This document shows positions 1 through 7,052 of a stretch of DNA of 33,048 bases, one piece after another (the first letter of the stretch is position 1; each line of letters begins with the position of its first letter). The notes beneath the pieces are model-generated. The model saw only the letters and a program-made list of their open reading frames with translations, did not search any database and was not told the DNA's origin. The position numbers and the translations under genes were made by a program. Source of the stretch: Clostridiales bacterium. Its GTDB lineage: Bacteria > Bacillota > Clostridia > Lachnospirales > Lachnospiraceae. The stretch is taken from NCBI GenBank assembly GCA_029338615.1, contig JAQYAS010000118.1, forward strand, positions 1 to 33,048, written 5' to 3'.

Positions 1-229
1 AGTTCCAAAATATAAAGGGTATATACAGGCTCAGGATTTTGCTTTTGATGTAGGGACCAAATGGTCTGGACGAGTTATATAAAAGTCCCGAAATAATAAA
101 GAAGAATGGCATATGCATCTCGTAAATATAAGGAGTCCCAGGGGCTTTGGCGTGCGCCCATACTACTAATAGTATTCCAATACCTTTGGCAATATCCAGG
201 TATTCAATTCTTTTCTTGTTAGTGTCCAT
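1..229 (-). CDS. Acyltransferase family 3 membrane protein, N-terminal part only
   Basis: Reading the minus strand from an ATG at 229 gives 76 codons running off the window edge. The N-terminus has the layout of the acyltransferase-3 (OafA/WecH/NodX-like) family: RIEYLDIAKGIGILLVVWAH (a first membrane helix ending in a conserved His), then HMPFFFIISGLLY as the second helix. Members are multi-spanning membrane enzymes that move acyl groups, often acetyl or succinyl, onto sugars or other envelope molecules. The start is supported by AAAGGA placed seven bases upstream. The gene diverges from the cysteine-rich protein at 352. The substrate cannot be told from this fragment; the family call rests on the two motifs seen. 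Confidence 0.75.
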   Translation of the reverse strand, partial: MDTNKKRIEYLDIAKGIGILLVVWAHAKAPGTPYIYEMHMPFFFIISGLLYNSSRPFGPYIKSKILSLYIPFIFWN

Positions 230-295
230 TTCAAATTCCTTTCAACATAATAATTATATGCATGTCGGATAAATATATAACAAATCACTGGAGTT

Positions 296-320
296 TTCAA
301 TAGTTATACAGTATATTGAA
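296..320. promoter_or_regulatory. Short inverted repeat upstream of the cysteine-rich protein gene
   Basis: TTCAATA at 296-302 and TATTGAA at 314-320 form a 7-base dyad with an 11-base spacer in the AT-rich divergent intergenic region (230-351). It lies 31 bases before the chosen start. It could be an operator for the divergent pair or chance in AT-rich DNA. No confident -35/-10 pair was seen for either gene. Confidence 0.25.
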
Positions 321-351
321 TTATAAGTATAAAAAAGACGGGTATAAAATA

Positions 352-1341
352 ATGAAAAACAATTATAATTTTTTTCAGAACAGAGATTGTGAATTTTTTC
401 CGTGTCATAAGGTAGCGGATGAGGAAAAGTTTAATTGCCTGTTCTGTTATTGTCCACTCTATCTTGACGAGAACTGTATGGGAAGTCCGTCTTATATAAT
501 AAACGGAAAAGGACAGAGAATAAAGGATTGCAGTTCGTGCCTGGTGGTTCACAGACCGGATATGTATGACAAGGTCATAAAGCACCTGCAGAGACAGGAA
601 GAGATAGTTCACATAGATGTGAGAAAGCTGAGACCTCAGATTGAGGACAGACTGGCGCGGATCACGCATATAAATGATATGGAAGATGGCATGCGCGCGG
701 AACATAGACTGCTGGCAGATCACGTAGTAAATAGTATTATGACTGGATCCTTGTCAGAAAAACCAAATGGCAGGAAAATAGATTCGAACCGTAAGGGAAC
801 AGTTTCGAATCCCATGGAAGTGTATGTTTTGTTGCAGCCATTTGCGAGGGAATGTGTTCGTGAAGGATATCTGGAATTTGGAAATAAAAAGATAGATTGC
901 AATGTGCTTGAACAGATTGACACAGCCGGTGTTGAAAAAGGTTACTTATATGCATTTCATGCGCCGGATGTTGACCTGGAGAGTGCTGGAACGGTTCTTG
1001 AACAGTATTACATGGAGGCATTTCAGGTGGCATGCATGGATGTCATAAGAGGGTGGCTACAGGGATATCTTGAGAGAAAGAACAGTGTATACGAGAAGAT
1101 GTATTGCAGTCCGTCATTCGGTCCGGGATATTATGGAATGGGCATGGATGCTGTACCTGAGCTGCTTGGACTTATGGATGCATCACAGGTGGGCGTGTCA
1201 TGGAACGGAGAATGTATGTCGCCGAAGATGAGTCTTGTTGGAACATATCTGATCGCGGGTGAAGATGTGTTTGAGGTGGATTCTGATTGCAGAGACTGTA
1301 TTGGACAGAGCGGTGGCTGTGAATTTTGCATAAAACATTAA
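352..1341 (+). CDS. Cysteine-rich small domain fused to a corrinoid-activation-like (MetH activation) domain
   Basis: A 329-residue soluble protein with two recognisable parts. Residues about 10-65 carry FFPCHK, then FNCLFCYCPLY and CSSCLVVH, the pattern of the cysteine-rich small domain often found beside cobalamin genes, probably a metal-binding module. Residues about 75-325 resemble the activation domain of B12-dependent methionine synthase as found in stand-alone anaerobe proteins: SPSFGPGYYGMGMDAVPELL, then MSPKMSLVGTYL. It ends in CRDCIGQSGGCEFC, a possible Fe-S or Zn site. An in-frame TTG at 316 would add twelve residues, but it has no ribosome binding site, and ATG 352 fits the domain start better. 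Role is inferred: corrinoid handling or reactivation of a corrinoid methyltransferase. No other cobalamin gene is visible nearby. A hairpin at 1355-1377 follows. Confidence 0.6.
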   Translation: MKNNYNFFQNRDCEFFPCHKVADEEKFNCLFCYCPLYLDENCMGSPSYIINGKGQRIKDCSSCLVVHRPDMYDKVIKHLQRQEEIVHIDVRKLRPQIEDRLARITHINDMEDGMRAEHRLLADHVVNSIMTGSLSEKPNGRKIDSNRKGTVSNPMEVYVLLQPFARECVREGYLEFGNKKIDCNVLEQIDTAGVEKGYLYAFHAPDVDLESAGTVLEQYYMEAFQVACMDVIRGWLQGYLERKNSVYEKMYCSPSFGPGYYGMGMDAVPELLGLMDASQVGVSWNGECMSPKMSLVGTYLIAGEDVFEVDSDCRDCIGQSGGCEFCIKH

Positions 1342-1354
1342 ATTTATATCACGT

Positions 1355-1377
1355 AGGAGCAGAGTTATTCTGCTCCT
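1355..1377. terminator. Hairpin between convergent genes
   Basis: AGGAGCAGA (1355-1363), a 5-base loop and TCTGCTCCT (1369-1377) form a perfect 9-bp stem between the convergent cysteine-rich protein gene and arsC. Neither strand has a long T tract after it, so it is a weak intrinsic terminator or a 3' stabilising stem. Confidence 0.5.
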
Positions 1378-1411
1378 GCTACTTGATTCTTATGCAGTTT
1401 TTCGGATTCTG

Positions 1412-1846
1412 TCAGTCCGGCAAACTGGAATTGATAAAATCTAAATTCTGATTCAATCTGCCTTTTAACCCTAAAATATCATGCCTTATTTGTTCAATGA
1501 CTACTTTAAATTCCTCATCGCTTTTCCCGGTTGGATCCTCAAGTCCCCAATTATCATCAAATGGCCTACCTATAAAGGGACATCCTACATTGCATCCCAT
1601 TGATATTGTAATATCCGGATCTGGAATATCACTAACCAGCTTACTGTACTGTCCCTCTGCTTCCATATCTATATTATATAATTCCTTCATAATACGAACA
1701 GCATCCTGGTTAATCTGAGGTTTTGTTTCTGTCCCCGCCGAATAACTTTGAAATACATCTGATGCCAGATGTCTTCCTAAAGCCTCAGCAATCTGACTTC
1801 GGCAGGAATTATGGACACAAATAAAAGCTACTTTTTTCTTACTCAT
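1412..1846 (-). CDS. arsC: Arsenate reductase, thioredoxin-coupled low-molecular-weight phosphatase fold
   Basis: A 144-residue cytoplasmic enzyme, usual length for the family. It reduces arsenate to arsenite. The P-loop CVHNSCRS (CX5R type, nucleophile Cys10) is at the N-terminus, EDP (103-105) supplies the general-acid Asp, and MGCNVGC (83-89) places the two further cysteines used in the disulfide relay of thioredoxin-coupled ArsC. It is last in a minus-strand cassette, overlapping the upstream DUF5714 gene by eight bases, which suggests translational coupling. A phosphotyrosine phosphatase is the alternative within this fold, but the extra cysteine pair and the ArsR neighbour favour arsenate. 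No arsenite efflux gene (arsB or acr3) is present in the window. Confidence 0.88.
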   Translation of the reverse strand: MSKKKVAFICVHNSCRSQIAEALGRHLASDVFQSYSAGTETKPQINQDAVRIMKELYNIDMEAEGQYSKLVSDIPDPDITISMGCNVGCPFIGRPFDDNWGLEDPTGKSDEEFKVVIEQIRHDILGLKGRLNQNLDFINSSLPD

Positions 1847-2393
1847 AAAATGGACACCTCTCCTTTATACATTGCTCATTAAGTTCTGTGAATCCGCATG
1901 GCATTTGTTCGTAATTCAATGTTACACCATAATGAGCATTCACATAATCGATACCATTCTTAAACGCTACCATTGCATCTCTCTTGCAGCATCTTGGTCC
2001 GTTTATGGTTCCTAATTCTCCTATTGCTTTCGAGGTAAACTGCATATGATTTCCCCATGTTCCATCTGTTGAAAGCGGACCTGTTCCATCGATGATTGCA
2101 AGTGCAGCACCAATAGAAGTGACTGCTCCGCATATTCCCCATAAACCGCACATTGCTCCTGGCATCCTAAGTCCTTCTGCCATCAGCCTGTCCAATGCCT
2201 GATCTAAGTTTATCTCTCCACCTGCGTTTTTGTAGGCCACAAGCAAACTTGCGCCATCTAATATATGGTGTTCCGGTCCATGAATACTGACATATTCCTT
2301 CTCTGCAATATTCTTAAAAATGATAACCGGATTTGTTTCCTGTTCTTTCTTTATATCTTTTACAATCAGTTCTGCTTTTTCTCTTACTGTCAT
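1839..2393 (-). CDS. DUF5714-type cysteine-rich protein in an ars cassette
   Basis: A 184-residue soluble protein of unknown function. It has the look of the DUF5714 family, known as stand-alone proteins and as a domain joined to methyltransferases in anaerobes. Visible features are IHGPEHHILDGASLLVAYKN (about 38-57), a cysteine/glycine motif MCGLWGICGAVTSIGA (about 81-96), NGPRCCKRD (about 131-139), and a C-terminus with CGF, QCIKERC. The conserved His and Cys residues suggest metal or metalloid binding, but that is inference. It sits between arsR and arsC with an 8-base overlap into arsC, so a part in arsenic handling is the contextual guess. The start at 2393 has GAAAGGAAG upstream. The family call is from memory of motifs, not a search. 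Confidence 0.65.
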   Translation of the reverse strand: MTVREKAELIVKDIKKEQETNPVIIFKNIAEKEYVSIHGPEHHILDGASLLVAYKNAGGEINLDQALDRLMAEGLRMPGAMCGLWGICGAVTSIGAALAIIDGTGPLSTDGTWGNHMQFTSKAIGELGTINGPRCCKRDAMVAFKNGIDYVNAHYGVTLNYEQMPCGFTELNEQCIKERCPFYE

Positions 2394-2499
2394 AGAAATC
2401 TTCCTTTCGTCTTATTAGCTATTCTTAATCAGCATTGGATAAATCATAACTCACACAGAATAAATATTTTTGAAAAAACTTCATCTTAGCATTTCCCCT

Positions 2500-2802
2500 C
2501 TAACAACAGTTATCTTTTGGGTCACAGCACGACTCACATGTCAAAGTGCCAATATAATTTTTGAATTCTATTAAAGCTTCACAATTCAATGAATAATGAT
2601 GCCATTTGCCTTCTTTCCGGTCATTAACCAACCCACACTCCACCAGTATTTTCATATGATGAGATAATGTAGGCTGGGTAATGCTAAATCTCTCTAAAAT
2701 CCTGCATCCGCATTTCTCTCCATCTGACAACATCTGCGCTATTTCCAGTCTGTTTGAATCTCCAAGTGCTTTGCATATTAAAGCAACATCTGTTAACTTC
2801 AT
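2500..2802 (-). CDS. arsR: ArsR-type metalloid-responsive repressor
   Basis: A 100-residue winged-helix repressor that would release DNA on binding arsenite or a related thiophilic ion. The N-terminal half has KALGDSNRLEIAQML (about 11-25), then KCGCRIL (about 30-36). That C-X-C is at the position of the As(III)-sensing cysteines of classic ArsR proteins. The recognition helix is TQPTLSHHMKIL. The C-terminus, CESCCDPKDNCC, is an extra thiol-rich tail. I prefer ATG 2802 over the upstream in-frame ATG 2847, because AGGTGA stands just before 2802 and because the 45 extra bases fall inside the nested palindrome at 2814-2870, the likely operator. It is the first gene of the arsR-DUF5714-arsC cassette and probably autoregulated. 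Confidence 0.9.
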   Translation of the reverse strand: MKLTDVALICKALGDSNRLEIAQMLSDGEKCGCRILERFSITQPTLSHHMKILVECGLVNDRKEGKWHHYSLNCEALIEFKNYIGTLTCESCCDPKDNCC

Positions 2803-2813
2803 TTCATTCACCT

Positions 2814-2870
2814 CACATTGATAATCATCTATATATAGAATTAGCACATATATAGATGAACGTCAATGTG
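2814..2870. promoter_or_regulatory. Nested palindrome, probable ArsR operator-promoter
   Basis: Two pairs of arms share the same centre at 2842: CACATTGA (2814-2821) with TCAATGTG (2863-2870), and TCATCTATATAT (2825-2836) with ATATATAGATGA (2848-2859). The whole 57-bp element ends 12 bases before the arsR start, overlapping where its promoter should be. TTGACG on the minus strand (2866-2861) may be the -35. Exact dyad symmetry at two levels suggests binding of two repressor dimers or a tetramer. That ArsR itself binds here is inferred from position. Confidence 0.7.
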
Positions 2871-2998
2871 TTTTGCAAATATCCTAAAATTTGTACTTAT
2901 AGACTCAGCATAAGCCCCAAATATCATGAGTCATATATTATTAATTGAAAAAATGAAAAGTGTATGATCGCGGGTACACATTAACCTGCCAGCCGCAT

Positions 2999-3038
2999 AA
3001 AAAAAGAGCCAGATAAGATAAAGTATCTTATCTGGCTC
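2999..3038 (-). terminator. Intrinsic terminator of the candidate small RNA
   Basis: A perfect 15-bp stem, GAGCCAGATAAGATA paired across a 3-base loop, followed on the minus strand by seven T residues. The T tract lies only on the minus-strand exit side, so it works mainly in that direction. Confidence 0.8.
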
Positions 3039-3143
3039 ATGAAAATTCTGATATATTTGTATCGCGATTCATATTCCATCCGGGAATCCTGCATCTGCAG
3101 AACACCTTGCAAGGTATATTAATATTCAACATACCGTCCGACT
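2999..3143 (-). ncRNA. Candidate small RNA with its own promoter and intrinsic terminator
   Basis: On the minus strand TTGACA (3176-3171) and an extended -10 TGTTATAAT (TATAAT at 3155-3150, spacer 15) precede about 145 bases without a sensible ORF. The transcript would contain an 8-bp stem (3113-3120 with 3128-3135), a 5-bp stem (3073-3077 with 3083-3087), and a perfect 15-bp terminator stem (3006-3020 with 3024-3038) followed by seven T (3005-2999). No gene on this strand lies upstream for the terminator to serve, so an RNA gene is the simplest reading. I do not recognise the family. The short promoter spacer is the weak point. Confidence 0.45.
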
Positions 3144-3195
3144 TGTGTTATTATAACAGGAGGCATAAAATGTCAAGGATTAATAAGGGGGTATT

Positions 3196-3654
3196 ATGGA
3201 GTATAGAGTGACAGATGCAAATGATATAGATATGCTGATGGATGTCAGATTGTCCATGCTTAGGATAGTCAATGATCTTCCTGCTGATTACATATTTGAC
3301 GATGAATTGGTGGTGAGCAGCAGAAGGTATTTTCTTGAGGGTGATCAGACAACTGTTGTAGCTGTCGATGACGGAAGATGTGTGGCGTGTGCCAGTATGT
3401 CTTATATTGAAATAATGCCAACATTTTCTCATCCTTCGGGAAAGAGGGCACATCTCATGAATGTATATACAGAAGAATCCTATCGGAGGAGGGGAATCGC
3501 CAGACAGCTTGTAAATATGCTTATAGAGGACGCGCGTGCACATGGCGCCACGGAGATAAGCCTTGATGCCACGGAAAGCGGTAGACCGTTGTACGAATCA
3601 ATGGGATTTAAGGCATCTGAGGAGTGCATGGTTATAGGTATACAGCAATTATGA
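3196..3654 (+). CDS. GNAT family N-acetyltransferase
   Basis: A 152-residue single-domain acetyltransferase. The acetyl-CoA binding motif A is NVYTEESYRRRGIARQLVN (about 93-111), with the R-R-G-I-A pyrophosphate loop, and the C-terminal motif is ATESGRPLYESMGF (about 128-141). Members acetylate a primary amine on small molecules or proteins; the acceptor cannot be deduced. The start has AAGGGGG just upstream. A stronger AGGAGG further up drives a 13-codon overlapping leader frame (3170-3211), noted in the findings. The gene is monocistronic by spacing: 170 bases separate it from the transporter that follows. Confidence 0.85.
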   Translation: MEYRVTDANDIDMLMDVRLSMLRIVNDLPADYIFDDELVVSSRRYFLEGDQTTVVAVDDGRCVACASMSYIEIMPTFSHPSGKRAHLMNVYTEESYRRRGIARQLVNMLIEDARAHGATEISLDATESGRPLYESMGFKASEECMVIGIQQL

Positions 3655-3824
3655 TGCTTTTGATAATAGACAGTTTACATACATACATTTACGGAGACAG
3701 ACGGAGCCGGCGATTCACAATCTGCTGCAGAGAAGCCGGATATGAGACCTAGAAAGAAAATGGATAAAGCTATGGAATACAGAGGCTTTGGATGTGTGCA
3801 AGGAGCAGAAGGAGTAAAGACAAA

Positions 3825-4514
3825 ATGAACAATCCAATAAAAGAACTGACTAAGCGGGAATGGCTTATCTGGCTGTGTTCCCTCATTATAGTGCTGGTAT
3901 CGAATCTTCTCACTGCAGATCTGGATATCCTCACACTGGCGGCGGCACTCATAGGCGTGACATCGCTTATATTTGCTGCAAAAGGAAATGTGTGGGCGCA
4001 GATATTGATGGTCGTATTCAGCATATTATACGGTATAATATCATTCAGGTTCCGCTACTGGGGTGAGATGATAACCTACCTCGGGATGACGATGCCGATG
4101 GCGGTGTGGTCCGCCATAACGTGGTTCAAGAATCCGTCGGAGGGCAACAGCAGTGAGGTTGCCATACAGAAGCTGACAAGAAGACATGTGATATGGCTCA
4201 CTGTCAGCACGGTGCTTGTAACGGTTGTATTCTACTATATACTCATGATACTTGACACGCCGAATATAGTGTTCAGCACAATATCCATAGTCACAAGTTT
4301 CCTGGCGGCTGCGCTCACCATGCTGAGATCGTCATACTATGCGGTGGGATATGCAGCAAATGATGTGATCCTGATAGTTTTGTGGGTTCTCGCGTCACTT
4401 GAGAATCCGGCATACATTCCTGTAGTTGTAAACTTCGTCATATTCTTTGCGAATGATATGTATGGCTTTGTGAGCTGGAAAAAGAGGGAAGTGAGGCAGG
4501 CTGTGGATTTGTAG
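3825..4514 (+). CDS. pnuC: PnuC-family vitamin/nucleoside transporter
   Basis: A 229-residue membrane protein with about seven hydrophobic segments. PnuC proteins mediate facilitated uptake of nicotinamide riboside; related PnuT and PnuX take up thiamine and riboflavin. The family is shown by YWGEMITYLGMTMPMAVWS (loop and helix, about 76-94) and the C-terminal signature SSYYAVGYAANDVILIVLWV (about 178-197). ATG 3825 is preferred because AAGGAG lies ten bases upstream; an in-frame ATG at 3792 would add 11 residues with no better site. No NAD genes are adjacent and no TPP riboswitch precedes it, so the substrate is open, although thiC lies 1 kb downstream. The 170-base stretch upstream shows nothing I can name. 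Confidence 0.85.
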   Translation: MNNPIKELTKREWLIWLCSLIIVLVSNLLTADLDILTLAAALIGVTSLIFAAKGNVWAQILMVVFSILYGIISFRFRYWGEMITYLGMTMPMAVWSAITWFKNPSEGNSSEVAIQKLTRRHVIWLTVSTVLVTVVFYYILMILDTPNIVFSTISIVTSFLAAALTMLRSSYYAVGYAANDVILIVLWVLASLENPAYIPVVVNFVIFFANDMYGFVSWKKREVRQAVDL

Positions 4515-4625
4515 GAGATAATTGTAATATCACACTGAATTGCTTTATATGTTCACAGTGAGACAAAATGATAAAAGAATAAATAGAACATAAGTGAAAT
4601 CTTATCATAATAGGAGGACGCATAG

Positions 4626-5135
4626 ATGAATATCAACATAAGAGAGTACACAACAGAAGATGCAAAGTCAGCATCAGAGATATGGAATCAGGTTGTTGAT
4701 GACGGAGTGGCATTTCCACAGGAAGAAGACCTGTCTCCGGAAGAGGGAGATGCATTTTTCAAAGAGCAGACATATACCGGTATCGCCGAGAACGCAGAGA
4801 GTGGTGAGGTGGTAGGACTCTACATACTTCATCCGAACAACGTGGGAAGATGCGGACATATATGTAACGCCAGCTATGCCGTGAGACGCGATATCCGCGG
4901 TGAGCACATAGGAGAAAAGCTTGTGCTTGACTGTATCTCCATGGCAAAGAAGAAAGGGTTTGGAGTGCTCCAGTTCAATGCCGTAGTAGCATCAAATGTA
5001 CATGCACTTCATCTGTATAAAAGGATTGGTTTTACTCCGCTGGGCGTTATCCCGGGAGGCTTCAGAATGCCGGATGGACATTACGAGGATATCATTCCGC
5101 ACTATTATGACCTTAGAAAAGATGCAGATCAGTAA
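4626..5135 (+). CDS. GNAT acetyltransferase, phosphinothricin-acetyltransferase-like
   Basis: A 169-residue GNAT protein beginning INIREYTTEDAKSASEIWNQ, typical of the L-amino-acid/phosphinothricin acetyltransferase branch. Motif A is ASYAVRRDIRGEHIGEKLVL (about 82-101) and the C-terminal part has SNVHALHLYKRIGFTPLG (about 122-139). It transfers acetyl from acetyl-CoA to an amine; the acceptor is unknown and antibiotic or herbicide resistance should not be assumed. AGGAGG six bases before the ATG is a strong ribosome binding site. It follows the PnuC gene after 111 bases and lies upstream of the TPP riboswitch, which starts a separate transcript. Confidence 0.85.
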   Translation: MNINIREYTTEDAKSASEIWNQVVDDGVAFPQEEDLSPEEGDAFFKEQTYTGIAENAESGEVVGLYILHPNNVGRCGHICNASYAVRRDIRGEHIGEKLVLDCISMAKKKGFGVLQFNAVVASNVHALHLYKRIGFTPLGVIPGGFRMPDGHYEDIIPHYYDLRKDADQ

Positions 5136-5223
5136 TGAGTTGCAGCATACGGTGTAACATCACAGAAAAATATGTTGATGTTACGATCTGACAGCGGTAT
5201 ACTTGTTGTCAGAGAATTGGATA

Positions 5224-5316
5224 GTATATGGGGAGCTGGCGAGTTAGCCGGCTGAGAGGAGGCTGAACGCTTCGACCCACAACCTGATGCGGATAATGCC
5301 GCCGTAGGGATACGTT
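5224..5316 (+). promoter_or_regulatory. TPP riboswitch (THI element)
   Basis: The conserved THI-box strings appear in order: GGGGAGC (5230-5236), GCTGAGAGG (5251-5259), GACCC (5274-5278), ACCTGAT (5282-5288), GGATAATGCC (5291-5300) and GTAGGGA (5304-5310). The aptamer binds thiamine pyrophosphate. A strong intrinsic terminator follows at once and thiC lies downstream, so control is by premature termination when TPP is plentiful. An upstream stem (CTGACA...TGTCAG near 5190-5215) was seen but not interpreted. Confidence 0.95.
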
Positions 5317-5336
5317 TGATACATACATAATGATGT

Positions 5337-5378
5337 AAGAAAGAAGAGACGCATTCCCTCGTCTCTTCTTTCTTTTTT
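5337..5378 (+). terminator. Attenuator terminator of the thiC leader
   Basis: A perfect 15-bp stem (5337-5351 with 5360-5374) followed by a T run to 5378, about 20 bases after the TPP aptamer. It is the expression platform expected for a TPP riboswitch acting on transcription. Confidence 0.9.
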
Positions 5379-5382
5379 CATA

Positions 5383-5447
5383 AGGAATAATCCACGTGAG
5401 TGGGATATTCCTAAAGTGGCTGATTGGGGGCACCACCTTCCGCCACT
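5383..5447 (+). other. Two extra stem-loops in the thiC 5' leader
   Basis: After the attenuator the leader folds into AGGAATA/TATTCCT (5383-5389 with 5406-5412) and AGTGGC/GCCACT (5415-5420 with 5442-5447), leaving about 70 unpaired bases before thiC. Riboswitch leaders usually go straight to the gene, so these may stabilise the read-through mRNA or act as a second control layer. No known motif was recognised. Confidence 0.4.
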
Positions 5448-5518
5448 ATAAGAGTGTAAGAGAAACAAATATTAGATCTGGAACAGATTTATAAAGCCGG
5501 ATCAGATTGGAGGAACAG

Positions 5519-6829
5519 ATGAGAAATTACACAACACAGATGGACGCAGCAAGAAAAGGCATAGTAACTCCTGAGATCGAGAAAGTTGCCGAGAAAGAGC
5601 ATATGTCCACTGAGGCGCTGATGAAACTGGTAGGAGAGGGCAAGGTAGCGATACCTGCCAACAAGAAGCACACATGCTTAAACCCAGAGGGAGTTGGAAG
5701 CATGCTGAGGACCAAGATCAATGTCAATCTTGGCGTGTCAAGAGACTGCAAGGATTATGGTATCGAGATGCAGAAGGTTATGAGTGCTGTCGAGATGGGA
5801 GCAGAGGCGATCATGGATCTGTCAAGCCACGGCAATACACAGCCGTTCAGACAGAAGCTCACTTCAGAGTGTCCGGCTATGATAGGAACTGTGCCGGTAT
5901 ATGACAGCGTTATACACTATCAGAGAGACCTTGCGACACTGACAGCACAGGATTTCATCGATGTGGTACGTCTTCATGCGGAGGATGGAGTTGATTTTGT
6001 GACTCTCCACTGCGGAATAACAAGAAAGACAATCGAACAGATCAAGAAACATAAGAGAAAGATGAATATAGTCAGCCGTGGCGGCAGTCTTGTATTTGCA
6101 TGGATGACCATGACAGGCAATGAGAATCCGTTCTACGAGTATTTTGACCAGATCCTTGATATATGCGAGGAATACGATGTGACGGTATCACTTGGAGATG
6201 CATGTCGTCCGGGATGTCTTGCGGACGCAACGGATGTATGTCAGATAGAGGAGCTTGTCAGACTTGGAGAGCTGACAAAGCGCGCGTGGGATCATAATGT
6301 ACAGGTTATGGTTGAGGGCCCTGGTCATGTGCCACTCAATCAGATCGCAGCCAACATGGAAGTTCAGAAGACACTCTGTATGGGCGCACCATTCTACGTA
6401 CTTGGACCGCTTGTCACAGATATAGCACCGGGATACGATCACATCACAAGTGCCATAGGCGGAGCGGTTGCAGCCATGAACGGCGCAGCATTCCTCTGTT
6501 ACGTAACACCAGCAGAGCACCTTGCCCTGCCAAATGTAGACGATGTCAAGCAGGGAATCGTCGCATCCAAGATAGCAGCCCATGCGGCAGATATAGCAAA
6601 GGGGATACCTGGAGCGAGGGATATAGATGACAAGATGGCGGATGCGAGACGTGTCCTCGACTGGGATGCACAGTTTGCATGTGCCATAGATCCTGAGACT
6701 GCAAAGGAGATCAGGGACAGCAGAAAACCTGATGACGAGTACAGCGACACGTGCAGTATGTGCGGCAAATTCTGTGCTGTCAGATCGATGAACAAGGCGC
6801 TGTCAGGGGAATACATAGATATACTGTAA
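5519..6829 (+). CDS. thiC: Phosphomethylpyrimidine synthase ThiC
   Basis: A 436-residue radical SAM enzyme that converts aminoimidazole ribotide to HMP phosphate, the pyrimidine half of thiamine. The barrel is highly conserved: [11 protein letters not shown] (about 101-111), [34 protein letters not shown] and [14 protein letters not shown]. The C-terminal Fe-S motif is CSMCGKFC, a C-X2-C-X3-C spacing, one residue shorter than the C-X2-C-X4-C of the E. coli type; I believe short anaerobe ThiC proteins share this. GGAGG sits five bases before ATG 5519; an upstream TTG at 5507 is less likely. TPP riboswitch control is seen upstream. No other thiamine gene is present here, so the thiazole branch must be elsewhere or salvaged. 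Confidence 0.96.
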   Translation: MRNYTTQMDAARKGIVTPEIEKVAEKEHMSTEALMKLVGEGKVAIPANKKHTCLNPEGVGSMLRTKINVNLGVSRDCKDYGIEMQKVMSAVEMGAEAIMDLSSHGNTQPFRQKLTSECPAMIGTVPVYDSVIHYQRDLATLTAQDFIDVVRLHAEDGVDFVTLHCGITRKTIEQIKKHKRKMNIVSRGGSLVFAWMTMTGNENPFYEYFDQILDICEEYDVTVSLGDACRPGCLADATDVCQIEELVRLGELTKRAWDHNVQVMVEGPGHVPLNQIAANMEVQKTLCMGAPFYVLGPLVTDIAPGYDHITSAIGGAVAAMNGAAFLCYVTPAEHLALPNVDDVKQGIVASKIAAHAADIAKGIPGARDIDDKMADARRVLDWDAQFACAIDPETAKEIRDSRKPDDEYSDTCSMCGKFCAVRSMNKALSGEYIDIL

Positions 6830-6859
6830 TTACCAAGAAACTTAAAATATAAAAAGATC

Positions 6860-6898
6860 CGGCAGTATATGTCCATCTCGGCATGTACTGTCGTTTTT
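6860..6898 (+). terminator. Intrinsic terminator after thiC
   Basis: A 12-bp stem with two G-T pairs (6860-6871 with 6882-6893) followed by TTTTT. It starts 30 bases after the thiC stop and makes the riboswitch-thiC unit monocistronic. Confidence 0.85.
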
Positions 6899-7052
6899 AT
6901 ATGCATAACATGATAGAAAATATATGGGAATAAGTACAAAAAAACGGGTGTTCAGCCGAAGATGTTTACTATTTTGCCTATTGTAATGCCGTGTGAACGA
7001 GTTTAGAATAAAACCGAAAACAGGAGTAAATTATAGAAAAGAAGGGAAAAAA

